Positions 1 to 8,115 of a DNA stretch of 58,464 nucleotides are shown in pieces (within the stretch, counting starts at the first letter, position 1; every line of letters begins with the position of its first letter). Source of the DNA: Bacteroides faecis MAJ27 (GTDB lineage: Bacteria; Bacteroidota; Bacteroidia; Bacteroidales; Bacteroidaceae); contig NZ_FNNN01000032.1 in NCBI RefSeq assembly GCF_900106755.1, positions 1 through 58,464 of the forward strand, read 5' to 3'. A program made the translations under genes and the position numbers. The notes under the pieces were generated by a model that was not told the DNA's origin, did no database searches, and saw nothing but the letters and a program-made list of their open reading frames with translations.

Positions 1-3
1 TAC

Positions 4-95
4 AAAAACTTTGGGTAATAACAAAGCCCGGGCTTGTGAAAGTCTGGGCTTTGTGCATAAAAAAAGGTTGTGCCAGCGTTTTGACACAACCTCTT
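4..95. repeat. Left arm of a perfect 92-bp terminal inverted repeat with two hairpins
   Basis: Every base of 4-95 is the reverse complement of 58373-58464. The arm holds two internal hairpins. The first (about 22-51) pairs AAAGCCCGGGCTT with AAGTCTGGGCTTT around a GTGA tetraloop, using two G-T wobbles. The second (about 68-95) pairs GGTTGTG with CACAACC. On the other copy these sit just downstream of the phosphate transporter gene and look like a double terminator. The position exactly at both window edges suggests a dispersed genomic repeat that ended an assembly contig; an invertible segment is possible but unproven. Confidence 0.9.
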
Positions 96-165
96 CACGT
101 TGCTATTTCATCTTAGCTCCCTCCTGCACTTCTACTGATATCAAGTCAAGTTCGTTTCCCTATTT

Positions 166-304
166 GAAACTATAGTTCCCATTGCTTGAAACTCTAGTTT
201 CATACGCTCGAAACTTTTGGTTTCAAGCCTTTGGAACTATGGTTTCTTACTGATGAAACTACAGTTTCTCACCGATGGAACCCTAGTTTCAAGCAGTGGA
301 AACT
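166..304. repeat. Array of seven 22-bp palindromic units (GAAACT..AGTTTC type)
   Basis: Seven imperfect palindromes of the form GAAACTnnAGTTTC begin at 166, 188, 210, 233, 255, 277 and 299, so the period is 22 bp with one step of 23. The last unit is incomplete. The roughly 7-8 bases between palindromes vary freely while the palindrome core is kept. No gene overlaps it. A second array with the same period but another core lies at 39531. The function is unknown. Confidence 0.85.
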
Positions 305-318
305 AATTAAGCTACAAC

Positions 319-367
319 GAGTGGCAGTAGCGTGACGGCAAATTCTGCCATCACACTGCTGTCACTC
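319..367. repeat. Long intergenic hairpin in the 1-485 gene-free stretch
   Basis: Arms 319-340 and 346-367 pair over 22 positions with two wobbles and two mismatches around an AATTC loop. A smaller hairpin follows at 402-432 (CTGTTACCT with AGGTGACAG). Together with the terminal repeat and the 22-bp array these account for most of the 485 bases downstream of the minus-strand EEP gene. One or both may terminate that operon, but no clear U-tract is seen. Confidence 0.6.
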
Positions 368-485
368 GTTGCCGTCACCATATTTATACCTAAAAATCAA
401 CCTGTTACCTCTAAAACAGTGACAGGTGACAGATAATATTTGTTTTTATTTATATAGGATGAAGAAAATATAGATGCTACTGATA

Positions 486-1517
486 TTATTTACAGATAAA
501 CGTAACCAACAATCCTTTGTGATCGGTTGGCCATACATCAAGCGGCAATAAGAACTTATCTTTGGATGTCTCCTGCACGCGCTGTGCGCGGACAATAGAA
601 CCTTTCGGTCCGAAGATGACCGCCTTCCTTGCATCCAGTCCTTCGCCTTTATAGAAAATAAAGTCGATCCGGTCCCGCTCGTCTGCTTTGGGAGCCCATG
701 TGATTTTCTCCGGAGTTTTTGCCGGATTGTCCGAAGGATAAGTAAAGCCGGGATGTGTCAAAGGATTGGGATATATCTTACGGTAACTATCTACAAATCC
801 GGCTTCTTCGAGCAAAGTCGTTACCGTCCAGGGCACAACGAAGCCATTGTGATCGTACATATCTTTATTCTTTTCTATCCAGTCACGGTAAGACGGTTCG
901 TTAAAGTCACCGCCGATAATCACTTTATACCCTGCTGCCAGGTCTTTCTCAGCCTGAGTGATAAACAAACGGATAGCATCGTCACGCTGGGAAGCAACGT
1001 TTACTTTCAGTATCTCTTCTACCGATGCCGGCAACGGTATTTCCTTCCAGGTAGAACCGTCATAGCCGCGGGCATTGTAGTATGCACAATCCAGATAATC
1101 CAGATGTGACGTGTAAACCGCTACCTTATGCCCGTTTACCGAACTGGTCAGGCGATAGATACTTCCGTGATCGTCTTTCTCGGGAAAAACAGTCAGGGAA
1201 TCGGTGATAGGATGTTTGCTCAGCAGCCCCGTGTCATAACTATAAAAAGAATAATACGAAAGCCCCTTCTCTTTCAGCGAAGCACAGACGCGGGCTGTGA
1301 AATTCGTCTTATTGTAATTCCTGACTTCACTGAAAGTTACAAAGTCCGGTTTCAGGCGAACAATCTCATTGACAATGGCGTCATATCCTCCCGGTACCAT
1401 CGTACCTTCCTGCCATACATTCCATTGCAGTACTGTAAATTCATTACTCTTCTGACTTCGTGCAAAGACGGAAACAAATAGTAAAAGTGTCGTAAATAGT
1501 AAGTTGGTTAATCGCAT
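486..1517 (-). CDS. Secreted endonuclease/exonuclease/phosphatase (EEP) family hydrolase
   Basis: A 343-residue protein with an N-terminal signal peptide (about residues 1-21), so probably periplasmic. It carries the metal-dependent EEP fold signatures in order: a WN near residue 32, a FSEV glutamate near 62, SHLDY near 137, GGDFNEP near 202, DRIDF near 284 and a final TDHKGL near 333. This superfamily contains nucleases, sphingomyelinases and sugar or inositol phosphate phosphatases, and the sequence does not tell which substrate applies. It is the last gene of a minus-strand operon, 28 bases after the trkA-like gene; the link to potassium uptake may be only co-transcription. Confidence 0.8.
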   Translation of the reverse strand: MRLTNLLFTTLLLFVSVFARSQKSNEFTVLQWNVWQEGTMVPGGYDAIVNEIVRLKPDFVTFSEVRNYNKTNFTARVCASLKEKGLSYYSFYSYDTGLLSKHPITDSLTVFPEKDDHGSIYRLTSSVNGHKVAVYTSHLDYLDCAYYNARGYDGSTWKEIPLPASVEEILKVNVASQRDDAIRLFITQAEKDLAAGYKVIIGGDFNEPSYRDWIEKNKDMYDHNGFVVPWTVTTLLEEAGFVDSYRKIYPNPLTHPGFTYPSDNPAKTPEKITWAPKADERDRIDFIFYKGEGLDARKAVIFGPKGSIVRAQRVQETSKDKFLLPLDVWPTDHKGLLVTFICK

Positions 1518-1545
1518 TTCATTTATTATTTAGCGTGATGTATCT

Positions 1546-2232
1546 TTAAATAGCTTTCCAGAAAGACTGAAAATCACGGTATTTGCCGTAGCAGACCAGT
1601 TCGTCTCCTTCTTCCACCTTTTCATCTCCGGGCAACTCATTTTTGACATGAAGCTCTGTCAGAGAAATGCCCAGACAATTAGTGACACTGTTCGCCCGCT
1701 TCAATGCGATAACTTTCAGATGAAACTCTTCATCCATATTCAGTTCATTCACAAAGTATCCTACAAACTTCTTCGGAACGGTAAACTTCACCACATAATA
1801 ATCCTGGTCGATACGGAACGCTTCCATCGTCGCTCCAAAATCGAGCAACTGCACCAGGCTGCGGGCGGCATCCTCTTCCGGTGTCAGAATCTTCTCCAGA
1901 CTGAAAGCCTCCAGCACCGCTTTGTGTACCGCATCAATGGCACGGGCAAAGATACGCGATACCTTTTTCTGCTTCAGCAATGCAACAACACGTATGGAGG
2001 CACCGAAATTCTCACCAATGGCAACAATGACGATATCTACACTATTCAAAGGCAGCACCGACAATGACTGCTCGTCCGTAGCATCAATGACAAAAGCGGT
2101 AGCAACCTTGTCTTTGATTGAATCTACACGGCTTTCACTGATATCCGCTCCAATAATCTCATGTCCCAATGCCGACAATTCCTCGGCAAGCACATGTCCG
2201 TAATTTCCTAAACCAATAATAATATACTTCAT
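1546..2232 (-). CDS. trkA: Potassium uptake regulatory subunit, single-RCK KtrA/TrkA type
   Basis: A 228-residue cytoplasmic protein with one RCK_N Rossmann domain (GLGNYG nucleotide loop at residues 7-12, acidic end of beta-2 at GADIS near 30) and a C-terminal RCK_C domain (about 140-225). At half the length of E. coli TrkA it matches the KtrA arrangement, in which a ring of single-RCK subunits gates the channel in response to adenine nucleotides. It starts four bases after the stop of the trkH-like gene, so the two are translationally close and form one transporter. Calling it ktrA would be equally defensible. Confidence 0.9.
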   Translation of the reverse strand: MKYIIIGLGNYGHVLAEELSALGHEIIGADISESRVDSIKDKVATAFVIDATDEQSLSVLPLNSVDIVIVAIGENFGASIRVVALLKQKKVSRIFARAIDAVHKAVLEAFSLEKILTPEEDAARSLVQLLDFGATMEAFRIDQDYYVVKFTVPKKFVGYFVNELNMDEEFHLKVIALKRANSVTNCLGISLTELHVKNELPGDEKVEEGDELVCYGKYRDFQSFWKAI

Positions 2233-2236
2233 GATG

Positions 2237-4066
2237 TTAGTTTATGATGATGTTATCACTCGGATAACGGTATTTTGTATTCTTTTTCTGTTTGACGATT
2301 CCCAGCATCAGAGTGATCAGCCCCACACGACCGATAAACATCAGCAAAGATACCAGCAACTTACTCGCATCACACAGCTGAGGAGTCAGATTCAAGCTCG
2401 ATCCTACCGTACTGAGGGCAGAAACACATTCGAAAGTCAGCGCCAGTAAAGAAGCCTCCGGCTCGAGTATGCTCAATATAAAGATAAAGAGAAACAGTAC
2501 TCCCAGCGACATGACTACCGTCGCATTGGAACGCCGGATAGAATCGTGAGACAGTTCCCTGCCAAATACTTCCACCCGCTCACTCCCCCGCAATACAGCG
2601 ACAAGATTCAGCACGACTACTGCAAAAGCATTCACTTTGACACCGCCTGCCGTAGACTGCGAACCACCGCCGACCCACATTAAGAAAAGATAAACCAGCA
2701 GAGTCTGCACACTCAAGGATGCCAGATCGACACTGCTGAAACCGGCTGTTCGCGGACAAGTAGCATTAAAGAAAGCTTGCGTCCACTTATCGGCGACAGG
2801 CATACCGGCAAAAGAGGCATTCCACTCAAAAGCAGCAACAGCCAATGTACCGGTCAGCAAAAGCAGGAAAGTCATGATTAATACGATTTTCGTATTCAGG
2901 TTATAGAGGTGCTGCACCTTATGCCTTTCCAGTTTACGGGTACGTACAAACTTCCAGAAACGGCGCAAATGGTATAATACGATATCTTTGAAATTAACCA
3001 GAATCGGGAAACCGATACCTCCAAATATGATAAGTAAGGAAACGGAAATGAACAACCAGTTGTGGTTAGTCATCACCATCGGATTTCCCAAGTTACCGGA
3101 AAGGGTGGAAAAACCCGCATTACAGAAAGCAGAGATGGAGTGGAACGCGGCAAAAGCCAGCTCTTCTTCCAGATTCATCCCCAGTGTACCGTGAATGCTG
3201 AACCAGATCGATATCATACCTATCCCTTCGATCACCAGCGTAAATCCCAATATATACAGCAAAGTGGACAGCAATGACCCCAGCGAATTGGAACTGACCA
3301 TATCACGTACGACAAGCTGATTGTAAATGGAAGTATTTCCCATAAAGAACATGGCGAAGAAACTGGTCAATGTCATCACACCCAGTCCGCCAATCTGAAT
3401 CAGCAGGATAATGACAACCAATCCGCTGGTGGTGAAAGTGGTGGATACATCTACCGGGACCAACCCCGTCACACATACGGCACTGGTCGCTGTAAACAGA
3501 GAATCGACCCAGGTGATGCCATTGACCGTACATCGCGGAAGCATCAGCAATCCCGTCCCGATCAGAATAATAGCCAGAAAGCTGACAGCCAGTATCAGAG
3601 ACGGATTCGTGCGGCGTCCTAAAAGACGCACCAGCCCATTGGATAAGTTCAGCAGAGAAAAGATCAGCAACAATACCAAATGATAGAACTTCCCGTGAAG
3701 GAATTCCCAAACCTGCAAAATCGCTCCTTCTTCCTCCGGACGATGGAAGATGACAGGTACCAGAGTGAGATAGAGCAATCCGCTCAATATCCATGCCAGC
3801 CTTCGATATTGCTTTTTCGTATTCCGGTATTCCAGCGAAATATGCAATGTGACATCAATCAGGAAGATGATCCATACAGCTTTATACAAGACCTGTATCT
3901 GCTCTACTTCCCCCGGGGACAAGGGAAAACCATGTTCGTAAACTACTCCGACAATCAACAACAGAGATGCCAGATACGTGAGTGCTTCTACCAGCCCCAG
4001 TATGATGCGTATATAGGGTTTCAGAAGTTTATTCTGATATAACAGAAATTTATGATAAATCTTCAT
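2237..4066 (-). CDS. trkH: TrkH/KtrB-family potassium transporter membrane subunit
   Basis: A 609-residue polytopic membrane protein. The four pore-loop filter regions of the SKT superfamily are visible: CVTGL (about residue 199), AFCNAGF (about 313), CPRTAGFS (about 437) and SALSTVGSS (about 549). Each has the filter glycine. The N-terminal part (1-150) has about four extra hydrophobic segments, making it longer than KtrB, as is common in Bacteroidetes. First gene of a three-gene minus-strand operon with trkA and the EEP hydrolase, divergent from the trpB2 gene. A TAAGTTTG box lies 36 bases upstream. Confidence 0.9.
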   Translation of the reverse strand: MKIYHKFLLYQNKLLKPYIRIILGLVEALTYLASLLLIVGVVYEHGFPLSPGEVEQIQVLYKAVWIIFLIDVTLHISLEYRNTKKQYRRLAWILSGLLYLTLVPVIFHRPEEEGAILQVWEFLHGKFYHLVLLLIFSLLNLSNGLVRLLGRRTNPSLILAVSFLAIILIGTGLLMLPRCTVNGITWVDSLFTATSAVCVTGLVPVDVSTTFTTSGLVVIILLIQIGGLGVMTLTSFFAMFFMGNTSIYNQLVVRDMVSSNSLGSLLSTLLYILGFTLVIEGIGMISIWFSIHGTLGMNLEEELAFAAFHSISAFCNAGFSTLSGNLGNPMVMTNHNWLFISVSLLIIFGGIGFPILVNFKDIVLYHLRRFWKFVRTRKLERHKVQHLYNLNTKIVLIMTFLLLLTGTLAVAAFEWNASFAGMPVADKWTQAFFNATCPRTAGFSSVDLASLSVQTLLVYLFLMWVGGGSQSTAGGVKVNAFAVVVLNLVAVLRGSERVEVFGRELSHDSIRRSNATVVMSLGVLFLFIFILSILEPEASLLALTFECVSALSTVGSSLNLTPQLCDASKLLVSLLMFIGRVGLITLMLGIVKQKKNTKYRYPSDNIIIN

Positions 4067-4101
4067 ATCACATTTTTTATTGTCGTCTTTGCTATGTCGT
4101 G

Positions 4102-4109
4102 CAAACTTA
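4102..4109 (-). promoter_or_regulatory. Bacteroides -7 box for the trkH-trkA operon
   Basis: On the minus strand the sequence reads TAAGTTTG, a full match to TAnnTTTG, 36 bases before the trkH start. No TTG at the usual -33 distance is seen. Confidence 0.5.
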
Positions 4110-4173
4110 ATTAAAATAACAATCGGATTCCATTCTTTGTTGACAAAATTACACGAATATTAAAAATTTTGCC

Positions 4174-4181
4174 TACTTTTG
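4174..4181 (+). promoter_or_regulatory. Bacteroides -7 box for trpB2
   Basis: TACTTTTG matches TAnnTTTG and lies 30 bases before the ATG at 4211. It supports choosing 4211 rather than the in-frame ATG at 4169, which is upstream of the predicted transcript start. Confidence 0.6.
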
Positions 4182-4210
4182 GCAGCAGAAAACTAATAAA
4201 CCACAATATC

Positions 4211-5581
4211 ATGAGTGACAAAAGAAAACGGTATATCCTGCCGGAAGAAGAAATTCCACATTACTGGTACAACATTCAGGCTGACATGGTGAACAAGCCA
4301 ATGCCTCCGTTGCATCCGGGAACCAAACAACCGCTGAAAGCGGAAGATCTGTATCCAATCTTTGCCAAAGAACTGTGCCATCAGGAACTTAACCAGACGG
4401 ACGCATGGATTGAAATACCGGAAGATGTACGCGAAATGTATAAATATTATCGCAGTACGCCGCTTGTACGCGCTTACGGATTGGAGAAAGCGCTCGGGAC
4501 TCCGGCACATATCTATTTCAAGAATGAAAGCGTCAGCCCGATCGGTTCTCATAAGTTGAACTCTGCGCTGGCTCAGGCATACTATTGCAAAGAAGAAGGC
4601 GTCACGAACGTTACCACCGAGACCGGTGCAGGACAATGGGGAGCCGCTCTTTCTTATGCAGCCAAAGTATTCGGACTCGAAGCTGCCGTTTATCAGGTAA
4701 AGATCAGCTACGAGCAAAAACCTTACCGCCGCAGCATCATGCAGACTTTCGGTGCACAGGTGACTCCTTCTCCGTCAATGTCTACCCGTGCGGGAAAAGA
4801 TATCCTGACTGCTCACCCTACGTATCAGGGTTCTCTGGGTACAGCCATTTCGGAAGCTATCGAACTGGCGCAAATGACTCCCAACTGTAAATATACACTC
4901 GGTTCGGTACTCAGCCACGTAACTCTCCATCAGACAATCATCGGTCTGGAAGCTGAAAAGCAAATGGAAATGGCAGGCGAATATCCGGATGTGGTAATCG
5001 GTTGTTTCGGAGGTGGTTCCAACTTCGGAGGTATCTCTTTCCCATTTATGCGTCACAACATTCTGGAAGGAAAGAAGACCCGTTTCGTTGCTGCCGAACC
5101 TGCTTCCTGCCCCAAACTGACTCGCGGTAAATTCCAATACGACTTCGGTGACGAGGCCGGATACACTCCGCTGCTCCCGATGTTTACATTAGGACATAAC
5201 TTCGCCCCTGCCCATATCCATGCGGGCGGTCTTCGCTATCACGGCGCAGGTGTCATCGTTTCACAGTTACTGAAGGACAACCTGATGGAAGCAGTAGATA
5301 TCCAGCAGCTGGAATCTTTCGAAGCGGGCTGCCTGTTCGCACAGATGGAAGGTATTATTCCGGCACCGGAATCTTGTCACGCGATTGCCGCCGCCGTACG
5401 CGAAGCAAACCAGTGCAAGGAAACCGGAGAAGAGAAAGTGATTCTGTTCAACCTGTCCGGACATGGATTGATTGACATGGCATCTTATGATAAGTATCTG
5501 GCAGGCGATTTAGTGAACTACGCATTGACTGACGAAGATATCCAGAAGAACCTGGATGAAATAGGAGACTTGTCCAAATAA
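4211..5581 (+). CDS. trpB: TrpB2-type tryptophan synthase beta chain (PLP enzyme)
   Basis: A 456-residue pyridoxal-phosphate enzyme of the tryptophan synthase beta family, converting indole plus serine to tryptophan. The cofactor lysine is K115 in GSHKLNSA, and the phosphate-binding glycine loop GCFGGGSN follows near residue 267. The N-terminal extension (LPEEEIPHYWYNIQ) and the length are typical of the TrpB2 subgroup, which is larger than TrpB1 and often stands apart from the trp operon, as here. No trpA or other trp gene is adjacent. Start at 4211 (MSDKRK) chosen because it fits the family N-terminus and the promoter position. Followed by a strong bidirectional terminator. Confidence 0.9.
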   Translation: MSDKRKRYILPEEEIPHYWYNIQADMVNKPMPPLHPGTKQPLKAEDLYPIFAKELCHQELNQTDAWIEIPEDVREMYKYYRSTPLVRAYGLEKALGTPAHIYFKNESVSPIGSHKLNSALAQAYYCKEEGVTNVTTETGAGQWGAALSYAAKVFGLEAAVYQVKISYEQKPYRRSIMQTFGAQVTPSPSMSTRAGKDILTAHPTYQGSLGTAISEAIELAQMTPNCKYTLGSVLSHVTLHQTIIGLEAEKQMEMAGEYPDVVIGCFGGGSNFGGISFPFMRHNILEGKKTRFVAAEPASCPKLTRGKFQYDFGDEAGYTPLLPMFTLGHNFAPAHIHAGGLRYHGAGVIVSQLLKDNLMEAVDIQQLESFEAGCLFAQMEGIIPAPESCHAIAAAVREANQCKETGEEKVILFNLSGHGLIDMASYDKYLAGDLVNYALTDEDIQKNLDEIGDLSK

Positions 5582-5614
5582 ACTTCGGTATCAGAACCGA
5601 ACATTATCATTATA

Positions 5615-5639
5615 AAGCCCGGTACACTGTGCCGGGCTT
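5615..5639. terminator. Bidirectional hairpin terminator between trpB2 and the AraC remnant
   Basis: AAGCCCGGTACA pairs with TGTGCCGGGCTT (12 pairs, one wobble), followed by a T-rich run (ATTTATTTT). It lies between convergent genes. Confidence 0.8.
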
Positions 5640-6194
5640 ATTTATTTTCTGCATGCAGCATATCCATATACTCACCGGGGGACATCTTTTCAACATTCGC
5701 AAAATAGCGGTAGAAACTGGAACGGGAAGTAAAGCCGCTCATGAACATCAGTTCCTTCACAGAAAGGTCTTTCTGCAGTCTGGCCTGTTCTTTAAAATAC
5801 TGCAAACGATGGAAATTGATAAAGTCTCTAAAGCCGGAAAAGCCATCGTAATGAAGAGCTTTATCGAGCCTGTTCTCATTCGTATTCAAGTCATTCAACA
5901 AGTCCTGCAATGCATATTGAGGATTGGTAAGACAATCACCCGGACAATATGCCACAACGAAAGATGATTCATCGGTACTTCTGTTAAGCGGGGTAACGCA
6001 TTCGATCCCCCCTGGCTGAAAAGCCATATCCATTCGAGATTATCGCATAACAAAAGAAGAGACAGGATAATGGCAAGCATTCCCCAGGCTTTCTGGAGTC
6101 TGTTATCAGAAGAACGGAAAAAAACAATAATTCCCAATACCAGACCCACAACATCCAGCAATAATTCAATGCATAATACTATGACATTTACCAT
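5638..6194 (-). pseudogene. Remnant of a membrane-anchored AraC-family regulator
   Basis: Two overlapping minus-strand frames make up one gene. The first (start about 6194, ends 5895) encodes three hydrophobic segments (MVNVIVLCIELLL onward). The second (open to 6033, stop at 5638) encodes a linker and a complete AraC helix-turn-helix with the typical LMFMSGFTSRSSFYRYF region. Membrane-domain AraC regulators of Bacteroides are normally about 300-400 residues; here only about 185 codons remain, so an internal deletion with a frame change seems to have fused the ends. The upstream -7 box (6212-6219) is intact. Decay rather than programmed frameshifting is the likelier reading, because the central membrane helices are missing. 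Confidence 0.7.
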
Positions 6195-6211
6195 CCTTTT
6201 TTTTAAAGGGG

Positions 6212-6219
6212 CAAAAGTA
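6212..6219 (-). promoter_or_regulatory. -7 box of the broken AraC regulator
   Basis: Minus strand TACTTTTG matches TAnnTTTG and lies 17 bases before the likely ATG at 6194. Confidence 0.5.
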
Positions 6220-6337
6220 TACTTTTTCAGAAAAGAAAGAGGAGTTCCTTTCTTTAAAAAACGTCCCATTTTAAGAAAATCAACTAAAATGGGAATCTTT
6301 TGGAAGGTACAAATTTCCTCCTTCTAATCGGAACAAA

Positions 6338-6345
6338 TACCTTTG
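6338..6345 (+). promoter_or_regulatory. -7 box of the partner-switching operon
   Basis: TACCTTTG matches TAnnTTTG. Transcription would start near 6352, about 50 bases before the likely start codon at 6402. Confidence 0.55.
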
Positions 6346-6401
6346 TCCGAGTATTCAATTCAAACAATACCAATTTAAATATGACACGCTACTTAAAGAA
6401 T

Positions 6402-7139
6402 ATGGAAAAAGAAATTATCATCAACAATCAACCTGATGAAATCACAAGAATTGCCCAATTCATCGACGAATTAGGGATGTCATTACAACTTCCGCCGAGT
6501 ATTACAATGAGTGTTAACCTCGCTATCGAAGAAGCCATCTCCAATATTATCCATCACGGTTACCCGACAAACAAAGAAGGTGAGATCACACTCCTAACTT
6601 CTGTTGCCCCCGGAATACTCACCGCCCGAATCATAGACAATGGTATTTCATTCGATCCCACTGAAAGAAACACCGATGCTGACAACATTATATCGCTCGA
6701 CCAACAGCTGACACAGGGATTAGGACTCTTTCTAATCCGGCGGACGATGGACAAAGTGGAATATCACTCTACGGAATCTCAAAATGAACTGACCCTTATC
6801 AAAAAGATCGATATGGACTTCAAACCGGAAGCTTCGCTCAAAACCAATATTTGCAAAATAGAAGAAGTGACCATACTAACTATTGAAGGACGCCTGGATA
6901 CAGCAAACAGTAACGATTTCAATGTAGTCATCAGTCCGCTGCTAAGCATGCCGACTCCGAATATCATAATCAATGTCGAAGGTTTGCTCTATATCAGCAG
7001 TTCCGGTTTGCGCAGTCTGATTACCCTTCAGAAATGCGTCCGGCAACATCAGGGAGTGCTTGTCATAGAAGCAATGAGACCTGAAATCCTGAAGATATTC
7101 GACATGACCGGTTGTTCTTCCCTGTTTACCATTCGCTAA
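6402..7139 (+). CDS. RsbW-like serine kinase fused to a STAS (anti-anti-sigma) domain
   Basis: About 245 residues. The first half is an HATPase_c_2 kinase of the RsbW/SpoIIAB type: N-box EEAISN, a DNGISFDP G1 box and QGLGLFLIRR G2 box. The second half (about 140-245) is a STAS domain whose phospho-acceptor region reads YISSSGL (Ser199-201 before Gly202); the usual Asp ahead of the serines is replaced. In Gram-positive systems the kinase phosphorylates a separate STAS protein, so here both partners sit on one chain. Start 6402 (MEKEI) is chosen by alignment with the paralogue at 10060; 6381 is also in frame. First of four closely spaced plus-strand genes. Confidence 0.85.
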   Translation: MEKEIIINNQPDEITRIAQFIDELGMSLQLPPSITMSVNLAIEEAISNIIHHGYPTNKEGEITLLTSVAPGILTARIIDNGISFDPTERNTDADNIISLDQQLTQGLGLFLIRRTMDKVEYHSTESQNELTLIKKIDMDFKPEASLKTNICKIEEVTILTIEGRLDTANSNDFNVVISPLLSMPTPNIIINVEGLLYISSSGLRSLITLQKCVRQHQGVLVIEAMRPEILKIFDMTGCSSLFTIR

Positions 7140-7152
7140 AACGCCCTGTCTT

Positions 7153-8103
7153 ATGAAGAAATCAGGTATTATATCCTGTATTCTGCTGTTAACCGCTTTC
7201 TTTTCAGCAGGCACAACGAATGCGCAGTCTATCGTCCTCACTCCCAAGTGGACCGCACAGGCACAATTCGCCGGTTACTATGTAGCCGAGAAGATGGGAT
7301 TTTATAAAGAAGAAGGGCTCGACGTGCGCATACAGCATCCTTCTCTCTCCGAAAGTTCCTTTTCTTTTCTGAAGAAGGGTAAAGCTCAGGCAGTTGTCAT
7401 GAACTTGTCGTATGCGCTGACTGAGTTCTTTGCAGGCGCACGCGTAGTCAACATCCTGCAGACCTCACAGGAAAACAGTCTGATGCTGGTCAGCCATTCA
7501 CCATTGAAAGGTCTTACTGCCCTGCAACATCAGAAAATAGCCGTATGGAATCATCTCAGTCAGGAATTACTCGGACAAGTTGCCAATAAATACCAGCTTC
7601 AGGTGGAATGGATACGCTTTAACGGCGGAATGAATATCTTTCTCTCAAAGGCCGCGGATATCTGTCTGGTAGGAAGTTACAACGAATTCCTCCAATTGGC
7701 GGAATGCGGTATGAAAACAGATTCTACCCACGTCATGCATTTTGCCGATTACGGATACAACCTGCCCGAAGATGGCCTTTACGTTACCGAGGAATTTTAC
7801 GAGAAGTATCCGGAAGCCGCACGAAAATTGGCAAAAGCCAGTATGCGTGGCTGGGAATGGGCCAATGAACACCGGGAAGAGACCCTCGACATCATTATGG
7901 AAGAGGTGCATCTACACAACATAGGAACCAATCGATATCACCAGCGTAAGATGCTGGATGAGGTATTGCGATTGCAAACAAACAGAGAGAGCGGCAAACG
8001 AACCTTCCGGCTAAGCCATGAAGGTTTTGACCGGGCAACAAGCATTTTGCTGCCTGCACAGAAGAAAACAGCCCATATCCGTTATGAGAATTTCGTAAAA
8101 TAA
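7153..8103 (+). CDS. Periplasmic THI5/NMT1-like substrate-binding protein
   Basis: A 316-residue protein with a signal peptide (about 1-24, cleaving after TTNAQ) and a periplasmic binding fold of the NMT1/THI5-SsuA type: a TPKWTAQAQFAGYY start typical of pyrimidine-precursor or sulfonate binders, then KMGFYKEEGLDV. Relatives feed ABC importers, but no permease or ATPase gene is nearby. It is 13 bases downstream of the kinase-STAS gene and 12 bases upstream of a sensor phosphatase. I infer a sensory role, delivering a bound ligand signal to the Cache domain of the phosphatase. The ligand is unknown. Confidence 0.8.
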   Translation: MKKSGIISCILLLTAFFSAGTTNAQSIVLTPKWTAQAQFAGYYVAEKMGFYKEEGLDVRIQHPSLSESSFSFLKKGKAQAVVMNLSYALTEFFAGARVVNILQTSQENSLMLVSHSPLKGLTALQHQKIAVWNHLSQELLGQVANKYQLQVEWIRFNGGMNIFLSKAADICLVGSYNEFLQLAECGMKTDSTHVMHFADYGYNLPEDGLYVTEEFYEKYPEAARKLAKASMRGWEWANEHREETLDIIMEEVHLHNIGTNRYHQRKMLDEVLRLQTNRESGKRTFRLSHEGFDRATSILLPAQKKTAHIRYENFVK

Positions 8104-8115
8104 CCAGATCATTCC

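Noticed and set aside
166..304. CRISPR-like array
   Set aside because: The unit is only 22 bp in total, spacers are 7-8 bases, the repeats are degenerate palindromes and no cas genes are present.
3303..3794. 163-codon frame inside trkH
   Set aside because: A shadow of the clearly conserved trkH frame; composition is not protein-like.
4169..4210. Longer N-terminus for TrpB2 from the upstream ATG
   Set aside because: The ATG at 4169 is upstream of the likely -7 box at 4174-4181, and the extra residues do not fit the family.
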